A stretch of DNA of 41,034 bases from Mesonia profundi (GTDB lineage: Bacteria; Bacteroidota; Bacteroidia; Flavobacteriales; Flavobacteriaceae), in contig NZ_JAVHUL010000027.1 in assembly GCF_031085155.1 (NCBI RefSeq), forward strand, positions 1-41,034, in the 5' to 3' direction. Position numbers and translations under genes: made by a program. The notes below the pieces were generated by a model that worked only from the letters and a program-made list of their open reading frames with translations, made no database searches and was not told where the DNA came from. Shown piece by piece: positions 17,776 through 25,849 of this stretch (positions are counted from its first letter, which is position 1; every line of letters starts with the position of its first letter).

Positions 17776-18342
17776 TCACTGAATTTTGAGCGCTATCTTT
17801 TCTATTTCTGCATACCAGTCTTCGCCAAACTTTTTGATAAGCGCTTCCTTTACAAATTTATAAATGGGAGTTTGTAATTCTTTTCCCAAAGTACAGGCAT
17901 CATCACAAATAGGCCAGCGGTGATAATTTACCGCAGAAAACTCTGAGTACTGCTGAACTCTTACTGGGTAAAGTTCGCAAGAAATAGGTTTCTTCCAAGA
18001 GGTTTCACCTGCTCGGTAGGCAGCTTCAATTCCGCAAAGCGCAGTTCCGTGATCATCAAAAGTAACATACGCGCATTCTGCTCCATTTACTAAGGGAGTT
18101 TCTAATTCGCCAAAATCATTTTCAATGTGCGTACCTTGTTGTTCTATAGCAGCAATGCCCTCTTCCCTAAGGTAAGGTTTTACTTTGGAGTAAACGTCTT
18201 TTAAAAGCGCTACTTCTTCGGGTTCTACAGGGGCTCCCGCTTCTCCTTCTACACAGCAAGCTCCTTTGCAAGCACTTAGATTACACACAAAATCCTTGGT
18301 AAGGATATCTTCTGAAACGATGGTCTTTCCTATTTGAAACAT
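17776..18342 (-). CDS. DUF3109 family protein, Cys-rich
   Basis: A 188-residue cytosolic protein of the DUF3109 family, conserved in Bacteroidetes. It has an N-terminal Cys cluster C20-x4-C25-x3-C29-C30 (KDFVCNLSACKGACC), then ECAYVTFDDHGTALCGIEAAY, KPISCELYPVRVQ, and YHRWPICDDACTLGKE near the end. The spacing recalls YkgJ-like zinc or iron-sulfur cluster proteins; no enzymatic activity is established. The start at 18340-18342 is fixed by the conserved MFQIGKTIVSEDI opening. Its end is 4 bp from the end of the convergent TPR kinase. It may be expressed as a leaderless transcript (see the regulatory site at 18347-18354). Confidence 0.9.
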   Translation of the reverse strand: MFQIGKTIVSEDILTKDFVCNLSACKGACCVEGEAGAPVEPEEVALLKDVYSKVKPYLREEGIAAIEQQGTHIENDFGELETPLVNGAECAYVTFDDHGTALCGIEAAYRAGETSWKKPISCELYPVRVQQYSEFSAVNYHRWPICDDACTLGKELQTPIYKFVKEALIKKFGEDWYAEIEKIALKIQ

Positions 18343-18346
18343 AGTG

Positions 18347-18354
18347 CAAATTTA
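18347..18354 (-). promoter_or_regulatory. Candidate -7 box TAAATTTG before DUF3109
   Basis: TAAATTTG on the minus strand matches the Bacteroidetes -7 consensus TAnnTTTG. It ends only 4 bases before the ATG of the DUF3109 gene. If it is used, transcription would start at or beside the start codon, giving a leaderless message. No TTG -33 box is found at the usual distance, so the evidence is only the one motif. Confidence 0.4.
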
Positions 18355-18424
18355 AATTTATTTTCATAGGAATTCCCCCGAATGACAAGATTTAACTTTT
18401 AAGAAAAAATTCACGTTTAAAAGC

Positions 18425-18454
18425 TTGTAGACTAAGCTTTTTGAAATAATTTTG
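18425..18454 (+). promoter_or_regulatory. Bacteroidetes promoter of marC-like gene
   Basis: TTG at 18425-18427 and TAATTTTG at 18447-18454 are separated by 19 bases and match the Bacteroidetes sigma-A promoter (TTG, 17-23 nt, TAnnTTTG). The site is 31 bp upstream of the ATG at 18485. It supports 18485 as the start of the MarC protein, since the earlier TTG at 18452 overlaps the -7 box. Confidence 0.75.
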
Positions 18455-18484
18455 CGCACTTTTAAAATATTGAAAATTTTTACT

Positions 18485-19060
18485 ATGAATTTTGATTTTA
18501 AACAAATAATTACGGCAAGTTTAATTTTATTTGCGGTGATCGATATTATTGGGAGTATTCCCATTATAGTTGACTTGCGAAAAAAAGTAGGTCATATTCA
18601 AAGTGAAAAAGCATCGATTGTAGCTGCTATTTTAATGATCTTATTTCTTTTTGTAGGAGAAGAAATTTTAGGATTAATTGGGATAGATGTCAACTCTTTT
18701 GCTGTAGCAGGTGCTTTTATTCTTTTCTTTTTAGCACTCGAAATGATTTTGGGAATTCAATTGTATAAAGATGATGCGCCAGAGACAGCTTCTATTGTAC
18801 CTTTGGCCTTTCCTCTCATTGCAGGAGCGGGAACTATGACGACTTTACTTTCTTTACGATCCGAATATGAGACCATCAATATTATTTGCGCAATTGGAAT
18901 CAATATGATTTTTGTGTATTTGGTATTAAAATCTTCCGCAAAAATTGAAAAGGTACTAGGTTCACAAGGAATTAACGTTGTACGTAAAATTTTTGGTGTA
19001 ATTTTGTTAGCAATCGCAGTGAAACTATTTGCGACCAATATTCAAAATTTATTTTCTTAG
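18485..19060 (+). CDS. MarC-family integral membrane protein
   Basis: A 191-residue MarC-family inner-membrane protein with six predicted helices. It begins MNFDFKQIITASLILFAVIDIIGSIPIIV, the conserved opening in which the family has F-x-(D/V)-x-x-G-(S/N)-x-P. Further family features are EEILGLIGIDVNSFAVAGAFILFFLALEMI, a loop before VPLAFPLIAGAGTMTTLL, and a final GVILLAIAVKLFATNI. MarC proteins are transporters of unknown substrate; the older link to multiple antibiotic resistance is not supported by later work. The start was moved from a TTG at 18452 to this ATG because of the promoter position. A small membrane gene follows after 2 bp. Confidence 0.92.
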   Translation: MNFDFKQIITASLILFAVIDIIGSIPIIVDLRKKVGHIQSEKASIVAAILMILFLFVGEEILGLIGIDVNSFAVAGAFILFFLALEMILGIQLYKDDAPETASIVPLAFPLIAGAGTMTTLLSLRSEYETINIICAIGINMIFVYLVLKSSAKIEKVLGSQGINVVRKIFGVILLAIAVKLFATNIQNLFS

Positions 19061-19062
19061 AG

Positions 19063-19263
19063 ATGAAATATTTTATTTACTTTTTGATGATATCAGCATT
19101 CGTTTTATTAGGCTATAACGCCACTTTACTAAATCTAGACGATTTATTTGCCAAAGACAGCAGTATAGCTTTAGCCGGAATATTAGCCTGTTTATGTGTG
19201 ATCGTCTTAATGCTTATTTTGTTGATGTCTAGAGCGATCAAAGAAAAATACGAAAGCGAATAA
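19063..19263 (+). CDS. Small two-helix membrane protein, MarC neighbour
   Basis: A 66-residue protein with two hydrophobic helices (about residues 3-22 and 37-58) joined by a short acidic loop (LDDLFAKDSS), ending with a charged tail IKEKYESE. I do not recognise a named family. It starts 2 bp after marC-like and is co-transcribed, so it may modulate or accompany that transporter. Its stop codon abuts that of the convergent protease gene. Confidence 0.75.
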   Translation: MKYFIYFLMISAFVLLGYNATLLNLDDLFAKDSSIALAGILACLCVIVLMLILLMSRAIKEKYESE

Positions 19264-20853
19264 TTAGTTTGGGTTAATTTGTTCAAGTACCTTTTTAACC
19301 ATAAGATCTTCTTGATTTATAATTCTTTCCATCGCATTAGAGCCAAACAGTTGCTGGGCAATCGTTGCTTTAAGATAGCGTTTAAGCAAGGGTTTATATT
19401 TGTTGGTTTTGTAATCAAAATTAAAGCTTCTTAGATATTCAATATAATCTTCAAGCATTACGTCGGTTATTTCAAAATTTTCTGAAAACTCTTTCAAACT
19501 CAAAGATTTGTAATAAAGTCGGTCTTTTTCTAATTCCGAAAAGATAAAACGATCCATTACCCCGCTTCTTAGCATATACTTGAGACTTTCAAAATTGAAA
19601 TCGGTGTCTTTAGGCACAAAGATATCGGGAATAATTCCGCCGCCGCCATAAACAATTTTCCCTTTAGGCGTTTTAAATTTCAGGGAATCGTTGACGTGAA
19701 TGCTGTCCCTGCTTTCCAATTCTCCATTTCTATAGCGCTTTTCGTAATCTTTAAAGTAATCCTGATTTCCGTTGGTGTAAGGACGTTGTATAGATCTTCC
19801 GGTAGGCGTATAATACCTAGCCACGGTTAATCGCACGGCGCTACCATCGCCAAGATCCATCTCGCGTTGCACCAAGCCTTTTCCAAATGAGCGTCTTCCT
19901 ATAATGGTTCCCACATCATTGTCTTGCAAGGCGCCGGCGATTACTTCACTCGCCGAAGCGGTATTTTCATTAATCAACACATATACTTTGCTGTTTTCAA
20001 ATTTTCCTCCCTTGGTAGAAAAGGTTTCTTTAACCGAGTTATTTTTGTTTTTTGTGAATAATATGAGTTGGTCTTTCTTTAAAAATTCATCGGCAATTTG
20101 GGTGGCTTGCTCAATGTAACCTCCGCCGTTGTCTCTTAGGTCTAACACCAAATTTTTTGCGCCTTCTTTTAGTAAAGCTTCCGCGGAAGCGTTAAATTCA
20201 TCATAGGTAGTTTCGGCAAAACGATTTACTTTAATGTAGCCTAAGTTTGTGCTTAACATATAAGCAGCATCCACACTTTTAATGGGGATATGGTCTCTTT
20301 TTACCTGAAACTCTAGCAAGTCTTTTTCTCCTTTACGGAAGACTTTTAAGGTCACCTCGCTGTTCACTTTTCCTTTAAGAAAATGGGTAAGCGAATCATT
20401 ATCTAATTCTTGATTGAATAAAGGGATATTGTTTGCGTATAAAATTCGGTCTCCTGCTTCAATGCCCGCTTTTTCACTCGGACTTCCACTCAACGGCCTA
20501 ATTACGGCAATGGTGTCATTAATTTTATAAAAATTAATCCCGATTCCTACAAAGTCGCCTTTCATATTCTGCGCCACATCTTCGTAATTTCTTTTGGGAA
20601 TGTAGGTTGAATGTGGATCTAAATTGGTTAAAATGGAATTCACGGTAACGTCTACAATACTGTCTGTATTTACGCTATCTACATACTCATAGTCTATATA
20701 ATCTATAAGCCGGTTAAGTTTTTCTTTTTTAGCGTTAGACGAAAGAGGATTTTTAGTGCCTCCTCCAAAGTTGAGCATACCTCCCAGTATGACGCCAATA
20801 GCGAGAGCAGATCCAATGATAAGAGGTAAATATTTTTGTGCGTATGTTTTCAA
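19264..20853 (-). CDS. CtpA-type S41 processing protease
   Basis: A 529-residue C-terminal processing peptidase of family S41. An N-terminal membrane or signal segment (about 8-28, YLPLIIGSALAIGVILGGML) is followed by a small helical region, a PDZ domain (about 95-170, MKGDFVGIGINFYKINDTIAVI, SPSEKAGIEAGDRILYAN) and the protease core. The core has GYIKVNRFAETTYDEF, LVLDLRDNGGGYIEQA and ENTASASEVIAGALQDND. The catalytic Ser/Lys dyad is S300 (T-A-S) and K325 (SFGKGLVQ), 25 residues apart as in E. coli Prc. The last 120 residues, with YGGGGIIPDIFVPKD, are the C-terminal helical part seen in Bacteroidetes members. It acts in the periplasm on C-terminal tails of proteins. It lies 3 bp after the deaminase gene. 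Confidence 0.95.
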   Translation of the reverse strand: MKTYAQKYLPLIIGSALAIGVILGGMLNFGGGTKNPLSSNAKKEKLNRLIDYIDYEYVDSVNTDSIVDVTVNSILTNLDPHSTYIPKRNYEDVAQNMKGDFVGIGINFYKINDTIAVIRPLSGSPSEKAGIEAGDRILYANNIPLFNQELDNDSLTHFLKGKVNSEVTLKVFRKGEKDLLEFQVKRDHIPIKSVDAAYMLSTNLGYIKVNRFAETTYDEFNASAEALLKEGAKNLVLDLRDNGGGYIEQATQIADEFLKKDQLILFTKNKNNSVKETFSTKGGKFENSKVYVLINENTASASEVIAGALQDNDVGTIIGRRSFGKGLVQREMDLGDGSAVRLTVARYYTPTGRSIQRPYTNGNQDYFKDYEKRYRNGELESRDSIHVNDSLKFKTPKGKIVYGGGGIIPDIFVPKDTDFNFESLKYMLRSGVMDRFIFSELEKDRLYYKSLSLKEFSENFEITDVMLEDYIEYLRSFNFDYKTNKYKPLLKRYLKATIAQQLFGSNAMERIINQEDLMVKKVLEQINPN

Positions 20854-20856
20854 TAA

Positions 20857-21288
20857 TTATTCATTTAATTGAGTAATGTGATCAATAATAACGCCTGCTT
20901 TTTCTAAAAATAGCAGACCTGCATTGTCTTTGTAATCTTGCTGATATACCACGCGTTTAATACCAGATTGATGTATAAGTTTGCTGCATTCCTTACAAGG
21001 ACTCATAGTAATATATAAAGTAGCATCTTTACAAGATTGTGTAGAGCCAGCAACTTTTAAAATCGCATTGGCTTCTGCGTGGAGCACATACCATTTGGTA
21101 TATCCTTCTTCGTCTTCACAAGGATTTTCAAAACCGGTTGGCGTACCATTGTAACCATCAGAAATTATCATACGGTCTTTAACAATTACCGCGCCTACTT
21201 GACGGCGATTGCAATGCGATAGTTTACCCCATTCTTTAGCAATGCGAAGATATGCTTTATCAAATTTAAGTTGTTTTTTGTCTATCAT
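20857..21288 (-). CDS. dCMP/cytidine deaminase-family enzyme
   Basis: A 143-residue zinc-dependent deaminase close to deoxycytidylate deaminase (ComEB-like), which makes dUMP from dCMP for thymidylate synthesis. It has the zinc site H70-A-E72 (LHAEANAI, with E72 as proton shuttle) and C98-K-E-C101 (TMSPCKECSKLIHQSG). Substrate-site features HCNRRQVGAVIVKD and ISDGYNGTPTGFENPCE are typical of dCMP deaminases. The gene overlaps neither neighbour and is followed by the CtpA gene at a 3-bp distance, so both are likely one operon with the HupE-like gene upstream separated by 46 bp. Confidence 0.93.
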   Translation of the reverse strand: MIDKKQLKFDKAYLRIAKEWGKLSHCNRRQVGAVIVKDRMIISDGYNGTPTGFENPCEDEEGYTKWYVLHAEANAILKVAGSTQSCKDATLYITMSPCKECSKLIHQSGIKRVVYQQDYKDNAGLLFLEKAGVIIDHITQLNE

Positions 21289-21334
21289 AATTAAAACTTA
21301 CAAAGTGAGAGGATATTGTTGCTGAAATGAAGAT

Positions 21335-21916
21335 TTATAGAATCCAATTGGCCATAAGCATAGGAATAACCAAACCTACGACGATGGATGAAACCACCAA
21401 AATCCAATCTCTTTTAGAGAATTTAAAAATGGTTTGTACGATAAAGGCTAAAATGAGAACCACTAAAACAACGATAAGCTGCGCAGCTTCAATTCCTAGT
21501 GCAAACTCTAAAAGTCTCAGTATTTCTACGCCTTTACTGCCCGTTGTACTTAAGAAAAAGGAAGAAAAACCTAGGCCGTGAATCACTCCAAAAAATAAAG
21601 TGGTGATGTACAATATAGTTAATCGGCTTGTATTCTTTTTACCTGCAGTAAAAAGGTTGTAAAGTGCGGTAATTAAGATGGTAATGGGGATAAAAAACTC
21701 TACCATCTCACTGTTGGCATGAACCACATCGTAAGCTGCCAATACTAAGGAAACGGTATGTCCAAGAGTAAATATGGTGACTAGCCCCACTACATTCTTC
21801 CATTGCTGAAATGTATAGGCTGCCACCAAAACAGTTAAGAACAATACGTGATCGTAAGCATTATAGTCTAACACATGGGTAAGTCCCAATTTAAAGTAAA
21901 TCCAAAATTCATTCAT
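21335..21916 (-). CDS. HupE/UreJ-like membrane protein
   Basis: A 193-residue membrane protein with six predicted helices. It has GLTHVLDYNAYDHVLFLTVLVAAY and LVTIFTLGHTVSLVLAAYDVVH at the start and FFGVIHGLGFSSFFLS in the middle. The histidines in H-x-x-x-x-x-D-H-V-L-F, LGH and IHGLGF are the conserved metal-ligand-like residues of the HupE/UreJ_2 family, which are nickel/cobalt-type permeases. No hydrogenase or urease gene is in this window, so the substrate is uncertain. It is read in the same direction as the deaminase downstream. Confidence 0.85.
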   Translation of the reverse strand: MNEFWIYFKLGLTHVLDYNAYDHVLFLTVLVAAYTFQQWKNVVGLVTIFTLGHTVSLVLAAYDVVHANSEMVEFFIPITILITALYNLFTAGKKNTSRLTILYITTLFFGVIHGLGFSSFFLSTTGSKGVEILRLLEFALGIEAAQLIVVLVVLILAFIVQTIFKFSKRDWILVVSSIVVGLVIPMLMANWIL

Positions 21917-22006
21917 AAGTGAAATATTATGCTATTTCAAACATACAGTTGAAAAAAGAAACTACCTAAAAATTTGATAAAAAAAAGTGGACTGATTGCA
22001 AAAGGG

Positions 22007-22213
22007 TTAAACTTTAGACAGTGCTGAACCTTTATGGGCTGCAATATGATCTGATTTGTCGCTTTTTATTTCATATTGAGGATCGTTCTCACTCGCGTGG
22101 TGTGTATAACCTTTGTATTGAAAATCTGATTTATGTACTTTAGTGATTTTACCCGAAACATGACCCGCTTCTGAATTCCACTTTACGTGATCACCTACTT
22201 TATAATTTTTCAT
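22007..22213 (-). CDS. DUF2945/TUDOR-like small protein
   Basis: A 68-residue protein matching the DUF2945 (hypervirulence-associated TUDOR-like) family: MKNYKVGDHVKWNSEAGHVSG, then ITKVHKSDFQYKGYTHHASENDPQYEIKSDKSDHIAAHKGSALSKV. The KVGDHVKWNSEAG-x-x-x-G start, DPQYEIKSDK(S/T)-x-x-x-AAHK and the terminal LSKV are its signature. It is a tiny SH3-like cytosolic protein whose function is unknown, often seen in stress-related contexts. It stands alone, with about 90 bp to the HupE gene. Confidence 0.88.
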   Translation of the reverse strand: MKNYKVGDHVKWNSEAGHVSGKITKVHKSDFQYKGYTHHASENDPQYEIKSDKSDHIAAHKGSALSKV

Positions 22214-22513
22214 AATTTATTGATTTTTAATGAGACATCTATTTTTAGATCCATTAAAGATAAAAAGAATTGCTGAGGTGGGTTTTTAATTTAGTTTCAA
22301 TTTAACTCTTTTGAAATACATTAAATCGATATTAAAAGTATTTTAAAGCCGATTAGTTTTATTACTTTGATCAATAGATCTAGATTGGAAATTTTGAATA
22401 AAACAATGCTAGTACGCGATTTCATCACGTTCCACTAATGTGATAATGAAGTTTAAAGAAATAATAAACAACCGTTTAGAAAAATAAAGAAATCAAATTC
22501 AGAAATAGAAAAT
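22214..22513. other. Intergenic, no feature seen
   Basis: A 300-bp AT-rich spacer between the divergent DUF2945 gene and the small membrane pair. I see no complete promoter match, hairpin or coding sequence in it. It must contain the promoters of both sides. Confidence 0.4.
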
Positions 22514-22699
22514 ATGGAAGTTATTTTTGAAACATTATTTATAATAATTTTTAGATATCCAGGGGCGTTTATACGTTGGATTTTTTTGTTTAAAAATAGA
22601 AGTTATAAATCAATACTTTAAGACGATTCATCTCTTAACGCTGCAGTTTCATTTATTTTTATAGGCTTAGTAATTGCTGTTTGGCAATTTATTTTATAG
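22514..22699 (+). pseudogene. Small membrane protein interrupted by in-frame stop
   Basis: The frame from ATG at 22514 gives MEVIFETLFIIIFRYPG then AFIRWIFLFKNRSYKSIL, ending at TAA (22619-22621). Reading on in the same frame gives DDSSLNAAVSFIFIGLVIAVWQFIL and a TAG at 22697-22699. The two pieces together (61 codons) align with the intact neighbour at 22714-22923: AFIRWIFLFKNRSYKSIL with GIVRFFLFNKNKKSLKLI, and LNAAVSFIFIGLVIAVWQFIL with LNHIGGLVTISIIVLLWKVLKF. The full protein would therefore be a two-helix membrane protein with one codon changed to a stop. The function is unknown. Confidence 0.7.
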
Positions 22700-22713
22700 T
22701 TAGATTCCATTAT

Positions 22714-22923
22714 ATGATTGAAACTATAGTAATAGGAGTTATTTTAGCAACTGGAGTTTTTTTAGTTGGAGGAATTGTTAGGTTTTTTCTTTTTAACAAG
22801 AATAAAAAATCTTTAAAACTTATTTTTTCAGATTTTTATTACTTGAACCATATAGGAGGTTTAGTGACTATATCTATAATCGTATTGTTATGGAAAGTCT
22901 TGAAGTTTTTTCTAAAAAATTAA
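22714..22923 (+). CDS. Small two-helix membrane protein, paralogue of 22514
   Basis: A 69-residue protein starting at ATG 22714 (a TTG at 22681 in the same frame is unlikely, as it lies inside the preceding gene's end). Two hydrophobic helices (about 3-25 and 45-65) flank a basic loop with NKNKKSLK. It is a tandem paralogue of the broken gene at 22514-22699, starting 14 bp after that gene's final stop, so the two probably were one transcript. I recognise no named family. Confidence 0.7.
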   Translation: MIETIVIGVILATGVFLVGGIVRFFLFNKNKKSLKLIFSDFYYLNHIGGLVTISIIVLLWKVLKFFLKN

Positions 22924-23342
22924 AACACCGCTGGTGGGCTTCTGAAAGCTCAGAAGTATAGCGCTCTGCTAACAGAAATTTTTGATCCTATGAAGAAAAA
23001 CTCCTTTCAACTTATTTCTGATAAAAGCATTTGAAAACACCTTGAGTAAAAGCTTTTTTTATATTCTGAAAAGCGATGATGAGATTCTTCCCTGCCCGCT
23101 CTTCATTATTTAATAGGTGGCTGGCGGGACTTCTTTGCATTCGTCCAAACTGAAAATTCTGTTATTAATTGTCTTTCCGACAAAGCAGGAATTTTTTGGA
23201 TTGCAGATTTTTGAATTTTAAATATCGAAAAACCATTACTGAAAACTCAACACTACATTTTTAGTTTTCAGCTTCAGCTTCGAGTTTATTTTTTTTCTCG
23301 CTGTCACTACTAACTACTCATTACTGAATGAACATTGAATCT
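22924..23342. other. Intergenic, low-complexity spacer
   Basis: A 419-bp spacer between the small membrane gene and the converging MscS gene. It holds short simple-sequence stretches (ACTAACTACTCATTACTGAA near 23308) and repeated AAACTGAAAA-like runs. I found no open frame of interest, and no clear terminator. Confidence 0.4.
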
Positions 23343-24437
23343 TCAACTCTTTACTTCTTCTTTGTTTTTAAAAATTAGCGTGCGATGAGGGTAAGCTAAT
23401 TCTACTCCTTCCTTATCAAAGTGTTTCTTTACAGATTCTAACAAATCACAGCGCATATTAAAGGCATCATCAAAATTCTTTGCCCAAGTCCAAGCCCTAA
23501 CCGTTAAGCTAGATTCATTAATAGAAATAAGTCCTGTGCGAACCATAGGTTTTCCATTAGATTTGTCTACACTAGAGCGATTATCCAAAATCAAGGGATG
23601 CTTTTCACATTCCTCTTGCATAATTTGTTTAGCCAAATCTAAATTGCTCTCGTAGGTAATGTGAAACTCAATACGTTCACAAATTTTTAGTTCTCCCAAA
23701 TCATAATTCACCAGCTTCTCTTTATTGATAATAGAATTAGGAATCACAATCATTTTATTCTCAAAACTACGTATAATGGTATGCCTTAAGGTAATATCGG
23801 TCACGGTACCAACCATAGTATCGGTTACTTTAATAATATCACCAACTCGAAAAGGTTTAAAAGAAATAATAAATATTCCGCCCACCAAGTTCGCGAGCGC
23901 CTCTTGTGAAGCAACCCCTGCAATAAGCGCAATAACTCCGGCGCCACCAAGAGCAGTTTGCGCTACGCCTTTTAAGGAAGGAAAAGCGAGCAGACCAAAA
24001 AGAATTCCAGTAAAATAGATTCCTATCACCGCGACATAGCTCAAAAACTTATAACTTGTAGGGTCTTCTGCATGAGCTACTTTCCTCTTTATACTCGATT
24101 TAAACCACATATTTGTTGATGCGGCTCCAACGATGGTGATGACGGCAACGACACCCAAATAAAGAATAAGTTTAAAATCTTCTCTAAGATTCCCGTACTT
24201 TTCTTCGTCTACAAAAAGAGAGCACAATGCCATAAAGCCTAGAACTAACCAAAGTGCATTTAAGATTCGTTTCACCCAATTGACCGCTTTGGGGGTTTCA
24301 TCTGGATATTTTTTTAGTTTCTTGTTTAGCATCCATTGATGCAAGATATTGGTAAGAAAACGCAATAAAATGACACCACCAATGATACTTAAGGCATAAA
24401 ATAGTTCTAATTTATAGGTTTGAAAAAATTCTATCAT
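23343..24437 (-). CDS. MscS-family mechanosensitive channel
   Basis: A 364-residue MscS-type channel. About five hydrophobic segments occupy residues 1-190. The pore-lining one has the family pattern GGAGVIALIAGVASQEALANLVGGIFIISFKPFRVGD, with alternating Gly/Ala packing followed by the beta domain entry. Next come TVTDITLRHTIIRSFENKMIVIPNS, the usual beta-domain core, and a C-terminal domain with FHITYESNLDLAKQIM and KEGVELAYPHRTL. Residues 279-297 hold a likely mobile loop. The protein would act as a safety valve in osmotic downshock. It is longer than the 286-residue E. coli MscS because of two extra N-terminal helices. Confidence 0.93.
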   Translation of the reverse strand: MIEFFQTYKLELFYALSIIGGVILLRFLTNILHQWMLNKKLKKYPDETPKAVNWVKRILNALWLVLGFMALCSLFVDEEKYGNLREDFKLILYLGVVAVITIVGAASTNMWFKSSIKRKVAHAEDPTSYKFLSYVAVIGIYFTGILFGLLAFPSLKGVAQTALGGAGVIALIAGVASQEALANLVGGIFIISFKPFRVGDIIKVTDTMVGTVTDITLRHTIIRSFENKMIVIPNSIINKEKLVNYDLGELKICERIEFHITYESNLDLAKQIMQEECEKHPLILDNRSSVDKSNGKPMVRTGLISINESSLTVRAWTWAKNFDDAFNMRCDLLESVKKHFDKEGVELAYPHRTLIFKNKEEVKS

Positions 24438-24915
24438 AAATTAATAAGCTTTACTTTTTTGTTTCAAAGTACACTAAAATTAACGTGTAGCGATTCTATT
24501 TTATCCTTGTTCTTGTGAAGAACAAGAAAAATGCAAGATAAGGAATCCTTCAATCACATCCGCCGCATTTCTTTAATCATCAATTTTACTTTAAATCATA
24601 CCAAAAAAATAAACAATAATAGAAATATCTCCGAAATACCAAGAGATAAGCTACGTTTAGTAAATCGAATAAAGATACTCTGTAATCAGGATAGTTCTAA
24701 AATTGTCACTCATGATATTTGTAGCATTGGTTAAAAAAAGTAATTAAGAAATAAAAACACTCTAATAACTAGAAAAGCCATCAGGTTTAATAATCTGACG
24801 ACTTTCTTGTTTCTAGCAAGTATGCATTTAATCTCTCATTGAGAGTTTAACCTGCCTATAACATTCGTATAGGTTCCCTAAAACCTGCCTCGAATCTTTA
24901 AGGATTTTTTCCGAT
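24438..24915. other. Intergenic region with several hairpins and a short direct repeat
   Basis: A 478-bp gap with clustered inverted repeats. CTTGTTCTT and AAGAACAAG (24506-24526) have a 3-base loop. CTAGAAA at 24769-24775 pairs with TTTCTAG at 24810-24816, enclosing an inner imperfect stem of AGAAAAGCCATCAG and CTGACGACTTTCT (24771-24807). CTCTCA/TGAGAG lies at 24833-24845 and CCTATA/TATAGG at 24855-24873. The nonamer AACCTGCCT appears at 24849-24857 and 24882-24890. A 67-codon frame at 24531 looks non-coding. The part from 24770 is just past the decayed oxidoreductase and could include its old terminator. Confidence 0.5.
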
Positions 24916-25848
24916 TCATACCTCGCGTATTTGTTCTTCGGATATTGATTCGGCGTCAGTTATTTTCATCATTTGCTTACCAATATTTTCTCCTTCAAAC
25001 AAGCCGATAAAAGCGGAAGAAATATTTTCAAAGCCTTCCACTAAATTCTCTTTGTATTTTAGTTGTCCGTTATTTAATCATTCTCCTAGTTGCTTTTTGG
25101 CAGCTTCAAATTCTTCTTGATAATCAAAGACCACAAAGCCTTCAACCTTAGCGCTTTTTTTAATCAAATCGTGTTGAGGTCTTGTTCCTTATGGCGGATT
25201 TGATTGGTTATATTCGACGATTTGGCCAAAAATCACCATGCGAGAATGTCTATTGACATGTGCAAGAACGGCATCGGAGAGTTTTCTGCCTACATTATCA
25301 AAAAATACATCCACACGATTGGGAGAAGCTTTCTGAATGGCTTTTTGCATGTCTATGGTCTTCTTATAATTGATGTCTACATCCAAACCCAAATCGTTTT
25401 TGAGGTAGTCAATTTTCTTGTCGGATCCGGAATTCCTATTACGTTGCATCCTTGTCCCGCGATACTTCCTACAGCACCAGTCGCTCCAGAAATCACTATG
25501 GTTTCTTCTTTTTGTGGTTTTCCAATTCTTAGCATTCCAAAATACGCAGCCAAACCGGGTATGCCTAAAATACTTACTGCGCTAGAAATAGGTGCCAAAT
25601 CCGGATTTACTTTCTCCAAAGCATGAGGTTTCTGACAAAAATATTTTTGTCAAGGAAAATCGTTCTTTTAAGGAAGTCATCATCTCCTTTATCCATAAAC
25701 CCACGCATGCCAGGATCTACCGAGACATATAAACTTTTAGCAACACTTCTTCATCTTTAGTTTTTGGCATGTCTATGTCGTTTAAACCAAAGGTACTTTT
25801 GGTAGGTCTGCCCGAGGGATGCTCTGCTAATACAATTTCTTTTTTCAT
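24916..25848 (-). pseudogene. Decayed MDR oxidoreductase (zinc-free NADP-type)
   Basis: A remnant of a medium-chain NADP-dependent oxidoreductase of the curcumin/alkenal reductase type. The start is MKKEIVLAEHPSGRPT at 25848, then SVDPGMRGFMDKGDD. A stretch is lost before ALEKVNPDLAPISSAVSILG, followed by GLAAYFGMLRIG and the cofactor loop SGATGAVGSIAGQ. After a frameshift comes DVDINYKKT, ASPNRVDVFFDNVG, and MVIFGQIVEYNQSNPP. It has a TAA at 25189-25191, where GTRPQ follows, and a TGA at 25078-25080 at a Trp position (LGE-stop-LNNGQLKYKEN). The C-terminal ENLVEGFENISSAFIGLFEG is intact in sequence. Several frames and two nonsense codons make it non-functional. It abuts the decayed FAD gene. 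Confidence 0.85.
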
Positions 25849-25849
25849 T

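Noticed and set aside
18452-18484. Upstream TTG start for the MarC protein
   Set aside because: It lies inside the promoter -7 box TAATTTTG, and the conserved family N-terminus begins at the ATG at 18485.
21938-21945. TATGTTTG as a promoter -7 box for the HupE-like gene
   Set aside because: It fits TAnnTTTG but there is no TTG at the right distance upstream, and one 8-mer in AT-rich DNA is weak evidence.
24531-24734. A 67-codon plus-strand open frame
   Set aside because: The composition is Asn/Ile/Lys-rich as in random AT-rich DNA, there is no recognisable motif, and it lies in a spacer full of hairpins.
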